A DNA stretch of 64,000 nt from Lactobacillus melliventris (GTDB lineage: Bacteria; Bacillota; Bacilli; Lactobacillales; Lactobacillaceae). The stretch spans positions 124,001 through 188,000 of the forward strand of contig NZ_JAAEEB010000003.1 in the NCBI RefSeq assembly GCF_013346935.1. Direction: 5' to 3'. Positions within the stretch are counted from its first letter, which is position 1; the number at the start of each line of letters is the position of its first letter. Under the pieces are notes generated by a model. It had not been told where the DNA came from, made no database searches, and saw only the letters and a list, made by a program, of their open reading frames with translations. A program made the translations under genes and the position numbers. Shown piece after piece: positions 16,563 to 26,348 of this stretch.

Positions 16563-17990
16563 TTATTTATTTGATACTTGTTCTTGTTCTTGCATTAATA
16601 ACATTTTATCGTACTTCTTTGCAAACGGCCAATAGACGGCTGTCGAAATTAGTAATGTGCAGGCCTGCCAAATAGCCATCTTCCAACCGCCTATTAAGAA
16701 TCCGGAAATAACTGCCGGTGTTGTCCACGGTGCCGCTACTCCATTAAGAGGAGGTACAATTCCCAGTTTGATTACGAAATATGTTGAAGCTGCCACTATT
16801 ACTGGCGTTAAGAAAAATGGCACAGCCAGCATAGGATTCATCACGATAGGTATACCAAACAAAAATGGTTCATTAATATTAAAAATACCAGGAACTAGTT
16901 CCAGTTTACCAATTGATTTTAGTTGTTCAGATCTTGCTGCTACTAAACAAAATACGATCAAGCCAATTGTTATTCCTGAACCGGTCAGGTTAATGAAGTT
17001 GTTATAAAACTCATTAGTAACAATGTGGGCACCATTGGCAAATGTCAATTTTCCTGCCGCAAATAGTCGAGCATTGTCAGCAGTATTGGCTTGTAGCATT
17101 GGTGCAACTAAAGAACCCATGATTAAGCCACCATGAACTCCAAAGAACCAGAAGAACGGAACTAAAAATCCGATTGCCAGCGCTCCACCAAATGAGTCTG
17201 ATATTCCTTGCAGTGGGATTTGTAATGTGTTGTAAATCCAGTTCAAAAAGTCGGTGTGTGCAAATGAACTAAAGCCTGCAAAAATTAACATTGCTCCAAT
17301 GAGAATAATCCCAGCTGGAATCATTGCAGTAAACTGATTGGATACTGCGGGTGGGACAGATTCGGGCATCTTGATAGTCCAGCCGGCTTTCATAATTTTG
17401 CTGTAAATCCAGCCAACAAGTAATCCGATAATGATAGCGGCAATCATCCCGTCGCCACCGAGCCATTTAGTATTAATAACGCCAGTAACCGGTGACTGCA
17501 AAAATGCTTGTAAAGCATGTGGTAATTTGTCAATGTTTTCAGTAACGGCCTTACCAGTCATGATTGTAGTATTACCATTAGTAATTCCGCCAGCCAAAGC
17601 AGCTTTGAGGGGATTATCTATACTTAAATTCTGTAACATGATAAATACAGCTGCAGAAGTTAAGGCCGGTGCTAAAGGTTCAAACTTTTCGTTTTTAACA
17701 TAGACATAAGCTATACCAATAGCTGCCCATAAACCCATCAACTGGAAAGTAGTGTTATTTGCCTGGGCAAAGAAAGCACCCCAGCCTGACGCATTAATTG
17801 CATTAGCAACTGCAGGGATTGGAATATTGCCGAGAATTAAAAATATTGACCCAATAATGATAAACGGTAGTGAATAGACCATACCATTTTGTAAGGCAAC
17901 TATTGCTTTAGTGTTAACGAATTTCATTATTGGAGGCAATATCTTTTTGTTAATAAAGGCACTGAAACCTGATTTTTCTTGATTAGCCAT
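16563..17990 (-). CDS. celB: PTS cellobiose/beta-glucoside-type EIIC permease (Lac family)
   Basis: 475 residues with about ten hydrophobic helices and Lac-family EIIC features: N-terminal IMKFVNTKAIVALQNGMVY, GGLIMGSL and FNINEPFLFGIPIVMNP near residue 347. It carries only the membrane IIC domain; no EIIA or EIIB is encoded next to it, so these must be supplied from other loci. The ATG overlaps the stop of the upstream glucosidase (TAATG), indicating coupled translation. Substrate presumably a beta-glucoside, given the partner enzyme. Confidence 0.88.
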   Translation of the reverse strand: MANQEKSGFSAFINKKILPPIMKFVNTKAIVALQNGMVYSLPFIIIGSIFLILGNIPIPAVANAINASGWGAFFAQANNTTFQLMGLWAAIGIAYVYVKNEKFEPLAPALTSAAVFIMLQNLSIDNPLKAALAGGITNGNTTIMTGKAVTENIDKLPHALQAFLQSPVTGVINTKWLGGDGMIAAIIIGLLVGWIYSKIMKAGWTIKMPESVPPAVSNQFTAMIPAGIILIGAMLIFAGFSSFAHTDFLNWIYNTLQIPLQGISDSFGGALAIGFLVPFFWFFGVHGGLIMGSLVAPMLQANTADNARLFAAGKLTFANGAHIVTNEFYNNFINLTGSGITIGLIVFCLVAARSEQLKSIGKLELVPGIFNINEPFLFGIPIVMNPMLAVPFFLTPVIVAASTYFVIKLGIVPPLNGVAAPWTTPAVISGFLIGGWKMAIWQACTLLISTAVYWPFAKKYDKMLLMQEQEQVSNK

Positions 17991-19372
17991 TATAATTCAT
18001 CTCCATTATTTTTAAATGTTTTTTGAAACCAATAAAATGATTTTTTGGGTATTCTTTTTAAATCTTTTATATCATGATTTGATCTATTGACGTAAACCGT
18101 CCCGTAGCGCTTTTCCATATCGCCCTGAGAGCTGGGAATATCTATTAACCCCCAGCCTAAATACCCTAAAACTTGAGCACCATCTAAAAAAATTGCATCT
18201 TTCATAGCTTTGATGTGCTCTCGGTGATAGTCAATACGCTGATCATCCTGAATCGTGTGTTGCCCATCCCACTTTTCTCTCAGGCCAATGCCATTTTCTA
18301 TAGGAAAAATCGGGATATGGTAGTGATTGTACATAGTAGCAATTGCATTTCTAAAACCAAGGGGGTCGATTGCCCAGCCCCATTCATTCGTCTTAACGTA
18401 TTTTGCCGGTACACCACCTTGTAATAAGTAGCGGTTAGGTGCTTCGCCTTTTGGAAGATGATCACTTGACAACACCCATGAAGAATAATAAGAAAAAGCG
18501 AGGAAATCAGCTTGTGCCTTTTTCATATCAGCTATGTCTTCTTCAGTTATGTCCATATTAATGTCATTATTTTTAGCATATTGTAGGACTTCTGGGGAGT
18601 ACCCCCGACCCGTATCAGCATCATAAATATTAAAATTTAAAAATTCTTGCACTTGTTTAGCTGCCCAAACATCTTCGGGCTTGCTGGTCTGCGGGTAAAT
18701 TTGTTGGTAGGCTAACATACCGCCAATCTTGACATCAGTAAAGTTTTCATGAATGTAGTTGGCTAACTTTATATGACACATCATTGTGTGGTGAAAAATG
18801 GTATACATGTCAGATAAGCTTTTATCGCCATTTTGGTATCCAGAAATATTGAAGACTTGGTCTTGGAAATATAAGTTATGCTCATTGAATACAATCCAGT
18901 ATTTAACGCGATCAGAGAAATGATCAATCATTTTTTTGCCAAATCTGATAAAAGCATTAACAACATGTTTTGAAATAAAACCATTGTATGCTTGAGCTAG
19001 TTTAAGCGGCATATCAAAATGATAGAGACAAACCATTGGCTCGATTCCGCGCTCCAGCATAGCGTCAATTAAATGATCATAAAATTCGATGCCCTTCTCA
19101 TTATATGCACCATCTCCGTTTGGACAAACTCGTGACCATGAAATTTGAATACGATACATATTCATATTCATTTCTTTCATGATATCGAGGTCTTCTTTAT
19201 ATCTATGGTATTCATCGATTGCTACATGCCAGTCTGACGTGTTGGCAGAAGGCTGGCGAATATCATAGACTGATAAACCTTTTCCATCTTCGTTCCAAGC
19301 GCCCTCGGTTTGCATACTTGAAACGGAATTCCCCCAAAAAAAGCTTTTTGGCAACTTTCTTTGTTCTTTCAT
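17990..19372 (-). CDS. GH1 6-phospho-beta-glucosidase
   Basis: 460 residues. Cleaves phosphorylated beta-glucosides delivered by the PTS. The GH1 acid/base motif is seen as FNEH (near residue 176) and the nucleophile motif as PIENGIG (near 359); the N-terminal [22 protein letters not shown] is typical of phospho-beta-glucosidases. AAAAGGAGTG lies ahead of the ATG at 19372. First gene of the operon with the PTS permease. Confidence 0.9.
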   Translation of the reverse strand: MKEQRKLPKSFFWGNSVSSMQTEGAWNEDGKGLSVYDIRQPSANTSDWHVAIDEYHRYKEDLDIMKEMNMNMYRIQISWSRVCPNGDGAYNEKGIEFYDHLIDAMLERGIEPMVCLYHFDMPLKLAQAYNGFISKHVVNAFIRFGKKMIDHFSDRVKYWIVFNEHNLYFQDQVFNISGYQNGDKSLSDMYTIFHHTMMCHIKLANYIHENFTDVKIGGMLAYQQIYPQTSKPEDVWAAKQVQEFLNFNIYDADTGRGYSPEVLQYAKNNDINMDITEEDIADMKKAQADFLAFSYYSSWVLSSDHLPKGEAPNRYLLQGGVPAKYVKTNEWGWAIDPLGFRNAIATMYNHYHIPIFPIENGIGLREKWDGQHTIQDDQRIDYHREHIKAMKDAIFLDGAQVLGYLGWGLIDIPSSQGDMEKRYGTVYVNRSNHDIKDLKRIPKKSFYWFQKTFKNNGDEL

Positions 19373-19390
19373 TCAGTCGCACTCCTTTTA

Positions 19391-19404
19391 TGCAAGTGTT
19401 TACA
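19391..19404 (-). promoter_or_regulatory. Candidate cre site upstream of the phospho-beta-glucosidase
   Basis: Minus-strand TGTAAACACTTGCA, 12 of the 14 positions of TGWAANCGNTNWCA. It lies between the likely promoter and the ribosome site, where CcpA would block transcription. Confidence 0.38.
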
Positions 19405-19415
19405 AATTACACATA

Positions 19416-19471
19416 AAGTATATATTTTTTAAAAAGTAAAATCAATATTTTATTTATAAAAATATATACTT
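19416..19471. promoter_or_regulatory. Inverted repeat, candidate operator of the bgl operon
   Basis: AAGTATATATTTTT at 19416-19429 and its exact complement AAAAATATATACTT at 19458-19471. This is the expected region for a GntR-family operator, but the tract is very AT-rich. Confidence 0.4.
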
Positions 19472-19487
19472 AAAAGTAAAATAAAAA

Positions 19488-19513
19488 ATACTTCGAAAAA
19501 AATTCGAAGTATT
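19488..19513 (-). terminator. Terminator of the methyltransferase/phosphatase transcript
   Basis: Perfect 11-bp stem AATACTTCGAA/TTCGAAGTATT followed, on the minus strand, by a T-rich run. Confidence 0.75.
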
Positions 19514-19525
19514 AAATAGCAGTTA

Positions 19526-20380
19526 TTAAAGCTTTTGTGCTACTACTGAAAAGGTTAATGGCACTTGCGGTAAATTTGTTGGTTGTATCCAGCCTTCTTG
19601 GGCTTTATCATAGATTAATGAAGGTAAAGACTGCCAATCACTAACCTGGTGTTCTCCGACATTTTTAATAGTCAAACCAGCATTAATTAATGTATTAATA
19701 ATTTCTGCAAAATCATGCGCCCAATTATGATTAGTTTGATGTTTAATTTTTCCAGTAGAATTTGAGGTATATGAAGCATCTGATTCGTAGGTATTTTCAG
19801 TGCCACTAAAGTAATTTAACTTAATTTCCAGTCCAGCATTATCCAGTGCAAACAGTAGTGGATGATTATCGCGAATCATAAAAATACCACCGGGCGCTAA
19901 TAATTGCGCAATTGATTGTGCCCAAGACTTTAGTTCCGGTAGCCAGGTAATCGTACCGGCACTTGTTACGATTATATCAAATTTACCTGTTTTTTCTGGT
20001 AAAGCTTTGGCGGCATAACGGGCGTCACCTTCTACATAGGTGATTGGAGTATTAGCCTCATTAGCTAGCTTGCGAGCATATTTTAAAGCTACAGGTGAAA
20101 AGTCAAGGCCATATACATCTTTAGCACCTAGACGTGCCCAGCTAAGAGTATCATCACCAATGTGGCATTGCAGATGAAGTAGTCGTTTGTTTTTAACCGT
20201 ATTATGAGATAAGTATGGCTTGAGTACGGCGAAGTCACGCTTAACAGTTGTAGTAACGGCACTTTTATCTTTAACAAACTGAGTGAGATCGCCATAGCCA
20301 CCATTTGCATGTACAACAGCACGGTCATTCCAGTTGTTTAAATTGTCAGTGATTTCCGAGTGCTCATTTTCTAATTGCAT
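19526..20380 (-). CDS. Class I SAM-dependent methyltransferase
   Basis: 284 residues. SAM-binding motif I is seen as LLHLQCHIGDDTLSWARLGA (about residues 67-86), followed by the acidic loop VYGLDFSPVAL and motif IV FDIIVTSAG near 134. The substrate is not evident; the fold resembles small-molecule or tRNA/antibiotic-type methyltransferases. It lies 28 bases downstream of a histidine phosphatase on the same strand and probably shares its transcript. Confidence 0.8.
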   Translation of the reverse strand: MQLENEHSEITDNLNNWNDRAVVHANGGYGDLTQFVKDKSAVTTTVKRDFAVLKPYLSHNTVKNKRLLHLQCHIGDDTLSWARLGAKDVYGLDFSPVALKYARKLANEANTPITYVEGDARYAAKALPEKTGKFDIIVTSAGTITWLPELKSWAQSIAQLLAPGGIFMIRDNHPLLFALDNAGLEIKLNYFSGTENTYESDASYTSNSTGKIKHQTNHNWAHDFAEIINTLINAGLTIKNVGEHQVSDWQSLPSLIYDKAQEGWIQPTNLPQVPLTFSVVAQKL

Positions 20381-20408
20381 AAATTTTCTCCTATAATTAA
20401 AGAAAATA

Positions 20409-21053
20409 TTACAGTTTCAGTTTGTCATATGAAACAATTTTCATTTCTTTATCCGTCATATTCATTATGGTAATTGAAGCGTTACGAGGCCGCTTTTTAA
20501 TTTCAAAATCTCCGTAGCGATCAGCAATGCTGTGGATGGTAAAGCCATGAGTAACAAGTAAGATGTTTTCTGCGCCATCTAACTGGCTGATTAATTTAAA
20601 ACCTTTATCTAGTCTTTGCCAATACTCATGGGCATTCTCAGCGTCATGAAACGGGTCAGCTTCTTTAATCCAATCTTTAACAGTGTTTAGAGATTCATTT
20701 TTAAGCATTTCTGCGTGGCTGGTGTAACCATGTGGGCCGCTAATCATTTGCCAAGCAGCATCCGAATCCATACCTTCAAAATAGCCGTAAAAATGCTCAC
20801 GGAAAAATGGGCTGGCAATGTGTTGAATTTCATCATGATTAACGTTGTGCTTAATAATAATATCGCAAGTATCACTTGCTCTCTTAAGATCACTTGACAA
20901 GGCAATATCAAAAGGAATGTCTTTCAGAACTTTTCCCACTTGTTCTGCGCCTGCTATTCCTTTTTCTGTTAGTGGTGTGTCACACCAGCCCTGCATTTTG
21001 TTATAGCGATTAATATAGGTTTCACCGTGACGCACAATATATATTCTTTTCAT
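20409..21053 (-). CDS. Histidine phosphatase family protein (phosphoglycerate mutase-like)
   Basis: 214 residues with the catalytic RHGET motif at 8-12 (IYIVRHGETYINR), GWCDTPLTEKG, and the second catalytic His in VTHGFTIHS near residue 166. The small size and sequence match broad-specificity phosphatases rather than glycolytic GpmA. A second member of the same superfamily is at 47762-48367. Confidence 0.85.
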   Translation of the reverse strand: MKRIYIVRHGETYINRYNKMQGWCDTPLTEKGIAGAEQVGKVLKDIPFDIALSSDLKRASDTCDIIIKHNVNHDEIQHIASPFFREHFYGYFEGMDSDAAWQMISGPHGYTSHAEMLKNESLNTVKDWIKEADPFHDAENAHEYWQRLDKGFKLISQLDGAENILLVTHGFTIHSIADRYGDFEIKKRPRNASITIMNMTDKEMKIVSYDKLKL

Positions 21054-21076
21054 TTTACTCCTCGCAAATTTTTAAC

Positions 21077-21715
21077 TTATTTCCCGTATAATTTTTCAAC
21101 CTTGGCAACATCAACGGGTTCAATTGAGTAGAGCGAACCAGTTGGATACATTACCGAAACGCCATTATTATGTTTAAGACCTATTGCATGTCCCAATTCA
21201 TGTTCAACAGTATTAAGAATGCGTTGATACGTATAATTATATGGTGAGAAATTTTGTAAATAATAAATGTTTAGCCTGGTTAAAGCAGAGTACATAATCC
21301 CGGTTTTAACGTAATAATGAAAGGTAGTATAACCGGCATAGTTCGTGTTGGGACTGTAAATCTGCTCTATCACAATCTTAGCATTTTTCTTGCTTTTAGC
21401 TTGGGTAAAAGTAAAGGCTTTAGTATCATTCCATGCTTTAATCGCGTCATTAGTAGCGGAAATCAGTTCTTGATTATCATTAAGATCAATGTAGACCGAA
21501 GCTGTGGGCTTTTTCCAGCGCCAAGAAGTTGCAACAGCGACATGCTTCTTTTTACTTTTTTTACTTTTTTTCTTTTTAGCCTTTTTAGCATAAACAGTCT
21601 GCGAAGACCAGTTAGTTAAAGGGTTATCAGCAACGGGAGTTATTGCACTTCCAATTGTCAGAATTGCAACTAGTGCACACGCTAATTTAGAGAAAAAATG
21701 ACGAAAATTTTTCAT
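21077..21715 (-). CDS. Secreted matrixin-like zinc metalloprotease
   Basis: 212 residues. N-terminal signal peptide (MKNFRHFFSK then hydrophobic core, likely cleavage near YA-KK), a very Lys-rich linker (KKAKKKKSKKSKKKH), then a compact metalloprotease domain. The zinc site HELGHAIGLKH (172-182) has the HExxHxxGxxH form, and a Met-turn-like SVMYP follows 14 residues on, as in M10 matrixins. It is small for the family and has no propeptide with a visible cysteine switch. Probably released or wall-attached through the cationic linker. Confidence 0.8.
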   Translation of the reverse strand: MKNFRHFFSKLACALVAILTIGSAITPVADNPLTNWSSQTVYAKKAKKKKSKKSKKKHVAVATSWRWKKPTASVYIDLNDNQELISATNDAIKAWNDTKAFTFTQAKSKKNAKIVIEQIYSPNTNYAGYTTFHYYVKTGIMYSALTRLNIYYLQNFSPYNYTYQRILNTVEHELGHAIGLKHNNGVSVMYPTGSLYSIEPVDVAKVEKLYGK

Positions 21716-21925
21716 ACTTTAATCACTCCATTATCTTACATTATATAAGAAAAATGGTGAAAGTATCATATTTTACTAACTTTAGCATATTAAATTATAG
21801 TCATAAACTGCCTAAATTATCTTAATTGCCCCTATTTTACTGGTTGAAAAAATAAGTGCAGGATTTTAATATAAACCGATTTCATGGTAAAATAGAATGC
21901 AAGTTTTGAAAAAATAGGTGAGTTT

Positions 21926-24220
21926 ATGACAAAAGCGATGGATGATAAAGAATTTGAGCAAAAACATCTCGACCGGATTTTGAAAATGATTAGAGCTAAA
22001 AAGTCCGAGTTGTCTTCGTCAATTAAGTCCGCTGAAGGTGAGGCCCAAGATCTTAATTCACACTTTTTTGATGATGTAAAACTAGATTATGACGGTTATT
22101 CAACGTCAATGGAAACTGCATTGTCTATTCACCAACAGCAACAGCTGCTTGATGAACGTCAAAATGCCTGGCAGCATGCCGCAAAGCAACTGAGTACAGT
22201 GCAAAAGTTAGAACAAAGGCCATATTTTGCCAGAGTAGATTTTAAAGAGAACAAGGAGAAGCCAGAGACTATTTATATTGGTTTGGGCTCCTTTGCTGAT
22301 AAAAATAACCATTTTCTGATTTATGATTGGCGGGCACCAATTTCTTCAATTTATTATGATGGGAAAATTGGGAAAGTTTCTTATATGTCACCTGAAGGTG
22401 AAATTACCGTTGATATGACTAAAAAGCGGCAGTTCATGATTAAGGATGGCAAGATCGTTAATATGTTTGATACCAATGAATCCATTGGCGATCAAATGTT
22501 GCTGGAAGTTTTGGGTGAAAAATCCGGCACCCAGATGAAATCAATTGTGACTACTATTCAGCGTGAGCAGAATAAGATCATTAGAAATACCAGTGCCGAC
22601 TTGCTTTTTGTTCAAGGTGCAGCTGGTTCTGGTAAAACTTCTGCCATCTTGCAAAGAATAGCTTACCTGCTTTATCGCTATCGGGGCAACCTCACTAGTA
22701 GTGACGTTATTATGTTCAGTCCAAACCAATTGTTTAACGATTACATCAAGAATGTTTTACCTGAAATGGGTGAACAAAACATGGTGCAAATGACCTATTG
22801 GCAGTTTGTGGCGAGAAGACTGCCGGGAATGACAGTCGAAAACTTGTTTGACCAATTTGAAGATAGCGCAGCTGATTCTGCTATCAGTCAGTTTAAGGAC
22901 TCTACCAGCTTCTTTAATCTGTTACATCATTATGCTAAGCACCTTAATAATCGGGGGGTAATTTTTAAAAATATTTACTTCCGCAATAAAAAGAAACCAT
23001 TTTTTACGAAAGAAAAAATCAGTGAGCTCTACTATTCATTTAATTCCAACTATAATTTAAGCAACAGAATTGACGCTACACGTGAGGAATTAATTAAGTC
23101 ACTTAATCGTAAAATTAATGGTGAAACTAAAAAGGCGTGGGTATCGGATGCAATTCAAAACCTCAGCCAGGAACAATTGAATGCTTTGTATGATCGACCG
23201 GACCAAGAATTTGAATCTGAAGAAAAAGAAGAAAAATTCCTCAGCCGTAAAATCGTGGTCAAAGCACTGGAAAAAGTTTTCCAGCAAATAAGACGCAATA
23301 ATTTTATTAACATGCGTGCCCAATATCTGAGCTTTTTACGTGCAGTTCCTAAAATGACTGATTTAGCTAAATGGCAAATTAGCGAAAAAGACTGGGAAAA
23401 ACATGTTGAAGATGTTAAGCAAAGCTTTATGAAACATTATATTCATATGAATGATGTTTCAGCGTATTTGTATCTTTATGATCTAATTACGGGTCGTCAC
23501 GTGGATTATGAAATGCGCTATGCTTTTATTGATGAAATTCAAGATTATACTCCGTTTCAACTTTGTTATCTCAAGTATAATTTTCCCCGCGCCAAATTTA
23601 CGATGCTGGGTGACTTAAATCAGGCTATTTTTACTAAAGACGAAAGCAGGAGCCTGCTTAAGCAGATTAGTGGTCTGTTTGATCCTGAAAAAACGGATGT
23701 GGTGCAATTAACCAAATCATATCGCTCAACTAAGCAACTGACAGAATTTACCAAACAAATTTTGCGGCAAGGCGAAAAAATTGAATCATTTAACCGTCAA
23801 GGACCTAAACCAGTTCTGTGGGGGCGGTCCAATAATACTGCTGCTATGCAGGTATTAGAACAAATTTTAAGTGAAAATGATCAAGCCAAATTGACAACAG
23901 CGATCATCACCAAAGATTTAGCCAGCGCGAAAATTGTAGCGCAGCAACTAAAAGAGGATAGGGTGAAGGCGACGCTAATTGCTACTGCCAATCAACGTTT
24001 GGTAGATGGTACTCTTGTCATCCCGTCATATTTGGCTAAGGGTCTGGAATTTGACGCAGTCATTATGTGGGCTGCTTCGAAAGAAAATTATCATCGCATT
24101 GATGAAACACAACTTGTCTACACAATTACTTCTCGTGCAATGTACAAGCTTGATATTATTTATGCAAACGAAAAGAGCCCACTTCTTGAAGTAGACCCAG
24201 AAACGTATATAGAAAAATAG
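21926..24220 (+). CDS. helD: HelD-like UvrD/Rep superfamily helicase (RNA polymerase recycling factor)
   Basis: 764 residues. N-terminal alpha-helical arm (1-95) rich in Lys/Glu, then a beta-rich segment (KPETIYIGLGSF...YDWRAPISS) typical of HelD, Walker A QGAAGSGKTSAILQR near residue 231, Walker B FIDEIQDYTPFQ near 537, and C-terminal helicase motifs (MLGDLNQAIF, KSYRS, PSYLAKGLEFDAV). HelD removes stalled RNA polymerase from DNA. The AGGTGA ribosome site is weak. The GNAT gene follows eight bases later. Confidence 0.88.
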   Translation: MTKAMDDKEFEQKHLDRILKMIRAKKSELSSSIKSAEGEAQDLNSHFFDDVKLDYDGYSTSMETALSIHQQQQLLDERQNAWQHAAKQLSTVQKLEQRPYFARVDFKENKEKPETIYIGLGSFADKNNHFLIYDWRAPISSIYYDGKIGKVSYMSPEGEITVDMTKKRQFMIKDGKIVNMFDTNESIGDQMLLEVLGEKSGTQMKSIVTTIQREQNKIIRNTSADLLFVQGAAGSGKTSAILQRIAYLLYRYRGNLTSSDVIMFSPNQLFNDYIKNVLPEMGEQNMVQMTYWQFVARRLPGMTVENLFDQFEDSAADSAISQFKDSTSFFNLLHHYAKHLNNRGVIFKNIYFRNKKKPFFTKEKISELYYSFNSNYNLSNRIDATREELIKSLNRKINGETKKAWVSDAIQNLSQEQLNALYDRPDQEFESEEKEEKFLSRKIVVKALEKVFQQIRRNNFINMRAQYLSFLRAVPKMTDLAKWQISEKDWEKHVEDVKQSFMKHYIHMNDVSAYLYLYDLITGRHVDYEMRYAFIDEIQDYTPFQLCYLKYNFPRAKFTMLGDLNQAIFTKDESRSLLKQISGLFDPEKTDVVQLTKSYRSTKQLTEFTKQILRQGEKIESFNRQGPKPVLWGRSNNTAAMQVLEQILSENDQAKLTTAIITKDLASAKIVAQQLKEDRVKATLIATANQRLVDGTLVIPSYLAKGLEFDAVIMWAASKENYHRIDETQLVYTITSRAMYKLDIIYANEKSPLLEVDPETYIEK

Positions 24221-24228
24221 GTGATTCT

Positions 24229-24678
24229 ATGACTGAAAGTGAAAAATTTACGTTTAAAACAGTTGCGCAAATGACTGGGCGGGAAATGTTTTGCGTTGCT
24301 CGTTTGCGGATAGATACATTTGTAACGGAACAGGAAATTACTGTACCCGAGCTGGATGACGAAGATTTGGACGCTATTCAAGTCTATTTACTGAATGATC
24401 AAAAAACAAACGCTCTGGCTGTTTGCCGCATTTTTCAAGAAAAAGACAAGTGGCTGGTAGGCAGAGTGGCAGTTGCTACAGCGGCCCGCGGGCAAAAACT
24501 GGGTACCAAAATGATGACTCAGGTTCACGAATACTTGCGTAATCAGGGAGTTGACCGCCTTTATTGTCATGCACAATGGCAGGCTAAGCCCTTCTACGAC
24601 TTTTTAGGCTACCATACTAAAGGTGAGCCTTTTACAGAAGCTGATATTAAGCATGTAATGATGTATAAGGATTTATAA
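24229..24678 (+). CDS. GNAT family N-acetyltransferase
   Basis: 149 residues. The acetyl-CoA-binding motif A is visible as VGRVAVATAARGQKLGTKMM (about 83-102), and the C-terminal YDFLGYHTKGEPFTEADIKHVMM resembles ElaA-type acetyltransferases. Probably co-transcribed with helD. Substrate unknown. Confidence 0.82.
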   Translation: MTESEKFTFKTVAQMTGREMFCVARLRIDTFVTEQEITVPELDDEDLDAIQVYLLNDQKTNALAVCRIFQEKDKWLVGRVAVATAARGQKLGTKMMTQVHEYLRNQGVDRLYCHAQWQAKPFYDFLGYHTKGEPFTEADIKHVMMYKDL

Positions 24679-24686
24679 AGATAATA

Positions 24687-24715
24687 ACTTGCACTACAAT
24701 TGTGCAAGTTTTTGT
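24687..24715. terminator. Terminator between convergent GNAT and GDSL genes
   Basis: AACTTGCAC with GTGCAAGTT plus TTTTG. The stem overlaps the last codons and stop of the minus-strand GDSL gene. Confidence 0.7.
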
Positions 24716-25266
24716 TTAATTGACGCTACTACCAGGTTAATTAAGATTTGATTTCCTGCAGCTGTAAGATGCTGTCCATCTTCTTGGTAATATGAAGATA
24801 AGTTTTCTAACTGACAAAAATTAGCGATCAAGTTAATGAAAGGAATGTTATATTTGCGGGCACAATCTGCAGCGATTTGATTATAAATTGTCATATTTTG
24901 GTGATTGTAGTATTGCATAATATACTTATTATTAGGATCCTCATAAGCAGGACCTACAATAATCATTTTCGAAGCACCAATACTTTTAACCATGTCGTTA
25001 AGATTGGCGGCATACTCAGCACTACTGATTCCCCAACCAGTAGACATGTCGTTTGTACCATATTCAAGGACCACTATGGCAGAATCTGTTGGAATTAAGT
25101 TTAAACGCTGCTTGCCTTGAGCTGTTGTGGCACCACTTAAAGATAAGTTGCTAATTAGAGCTTGATCAGCAAACTCTTTTTGCACGCCAGTAGTTACTAT
25201 TTTAGTATCATGACCAGCACGATAACCATTAAACAGGGAGTCACCAAATAAGATTATTTTTTTCAT
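24694..25266 (-). CDS. SGNH/GDSL-type esterase or lipase
   Basis: 190 residues, no signal peptide, so cytoplasmic. Block I GDSLFNGYRAG carries the nucleophile Ser10; block III is YGTNDMS; block V DGQHLTAAG carries the catalytic Asp and His near residue 167-170. Belongs to the single-domain arylesterase/lysophospholipase-like group. Transcribed alone. Confidence 0.85.
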   Translation of the reverse strand: MKKIILFGDSLFNGYRAGHDTKIVTTGVQKEFADQALISNLSLSGATTAQGKQRLNLIPTDSAIVVLEYGTNDMSTGWGISSAEYAANLNDMVKSIGASKMIIVGPAYEDPNNKYIMQYYNHQNMTIYNQIAADCARKYNIPFINLIANFCQLENLSSYYQEDGQHLTAAGNQILINLVVASIKQKLAQL

Positions 25267-25361
25267 AGTTTTGCCTTTCTGTATGATTAAGGAAATTAAT
25301 TAAAGAACTTTATGTTTTTATTTTACTATATTATAAAAATTAAAATTCAAGGATATCTAGG

Positions 25362-26276
25362 ATGAAAAATTATTTACAGTTTAATAGAGAAGAATGGCAG
25401 TCATTGTCTGCCACTGAACCGGTTAAAATAACTCAAGATGAATTGGCTAAGATTAAATCTTTAGGAGATATTATCAATTTAACTGATGTGCAAGAGGTAT
25501 ATGACAGTTTAATCAAGTATCTTTATTTAGTCTATCAAGAAAAGCGGACTTTGCAGCAAAAGCAAGGGCTTTTTTTACACCAAAAAGTTGCAAGCGCCCC
25601 CTTTATTATTGGTATTTCAGGTTCTGTAGCAGTGGGGAAATCAACTACTGCACGGCTTTTGCAAATATTACTTAGTCGTTCATATCCAGGTTTAAAAGTG
25701 CACTTAATGACTACAGATGGTTTTATTTATTCCAATCAAGAATTAACCAGGCGCAATTTAACCGACCGCAAAGGTTTTCCCGAAAGTTATAATATGAACT
25801 TGCTTATTAATTTTTTACAAGATGTCTTAAGTGGCAAGAAGGACATTGTTTACCCACTATATTCTCAGGAGTTAAGTGATATTGTTCCCGGAAAATATGG
25901 ACACGTATGTGAGCCTGATATTTTAATTATTGAGGGAATTAACACGTTGCAACTGCCTACCAATGGTCAAATTGTAACCAGCGACTTTTTCGATTTTTCG
26001 ATTTATATTGATGCACCAGAAGACCTGATTGAAAAATGGTTCATGCAGCGTTTTGTCAGACTGATGGAGCTCAATAAAAATAATCCACATAACTTTTATT
26101 ATGAAATGGCTAATGGGCCACGGGATGAAGCTCTTAGGTTTGCACAAGAAACTTGGCAAATGGTAAATTTGGTTAATTTGCGGGAATATATTGCCCCTAC
26201 CAAACAGCGTGCCAGTTTGATTTTGCATAAAACTGCTGGCCATGTTATTGACAAAATTTATCTCAAACAAATCTAG
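25362..26276 (+). CDS. coaA: Pantothenate kinase type I
   Basis: 304 residues; first step of coenzyme A synthesis. P-loop GSVAVGKS at residues 87-94, and the CoaA-specific MTTDGFIYSNQEL and KGFPESYN segments follow. Length is normal. AAGGATATCTAGG lies before the ATG. No partner gene in the immediate neighbourhood. Confidence 0.93.
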   Translation: MKNYLQFNREEWQSLSATEPVKITQDELAKIKSLGDIINLTDVQEVYDSLIKYLYLVYQEKRTLQQKQGLFLHQKVASAPFIIGISGSVAVGKSTTARLLQILLSRSYPGLKVHLMTTDGFIYSNQELTRRNLTDRKGFPESYNMNLLINFLQDVLSGKKDIVYPLYSQELSDIVPGKYGHVCEPDILIIEGINTLQLPTNGQIVTSDFFDFSIYIDAPEDLIEKWFMQRFVRLMELNKNNPHNFYYEMANGPRDEALRFAQETWQMVNLVNLREYIAPTKQRASLILHKTAGHVIDKIYLKQI

Positions 26277-26348
26277 CGTGTAGCGGGGATAACTTTAATT
26301 TATAAGAGGCTTTAAAATAATGATATTGGGAGATAGCAGGAGAAACAA

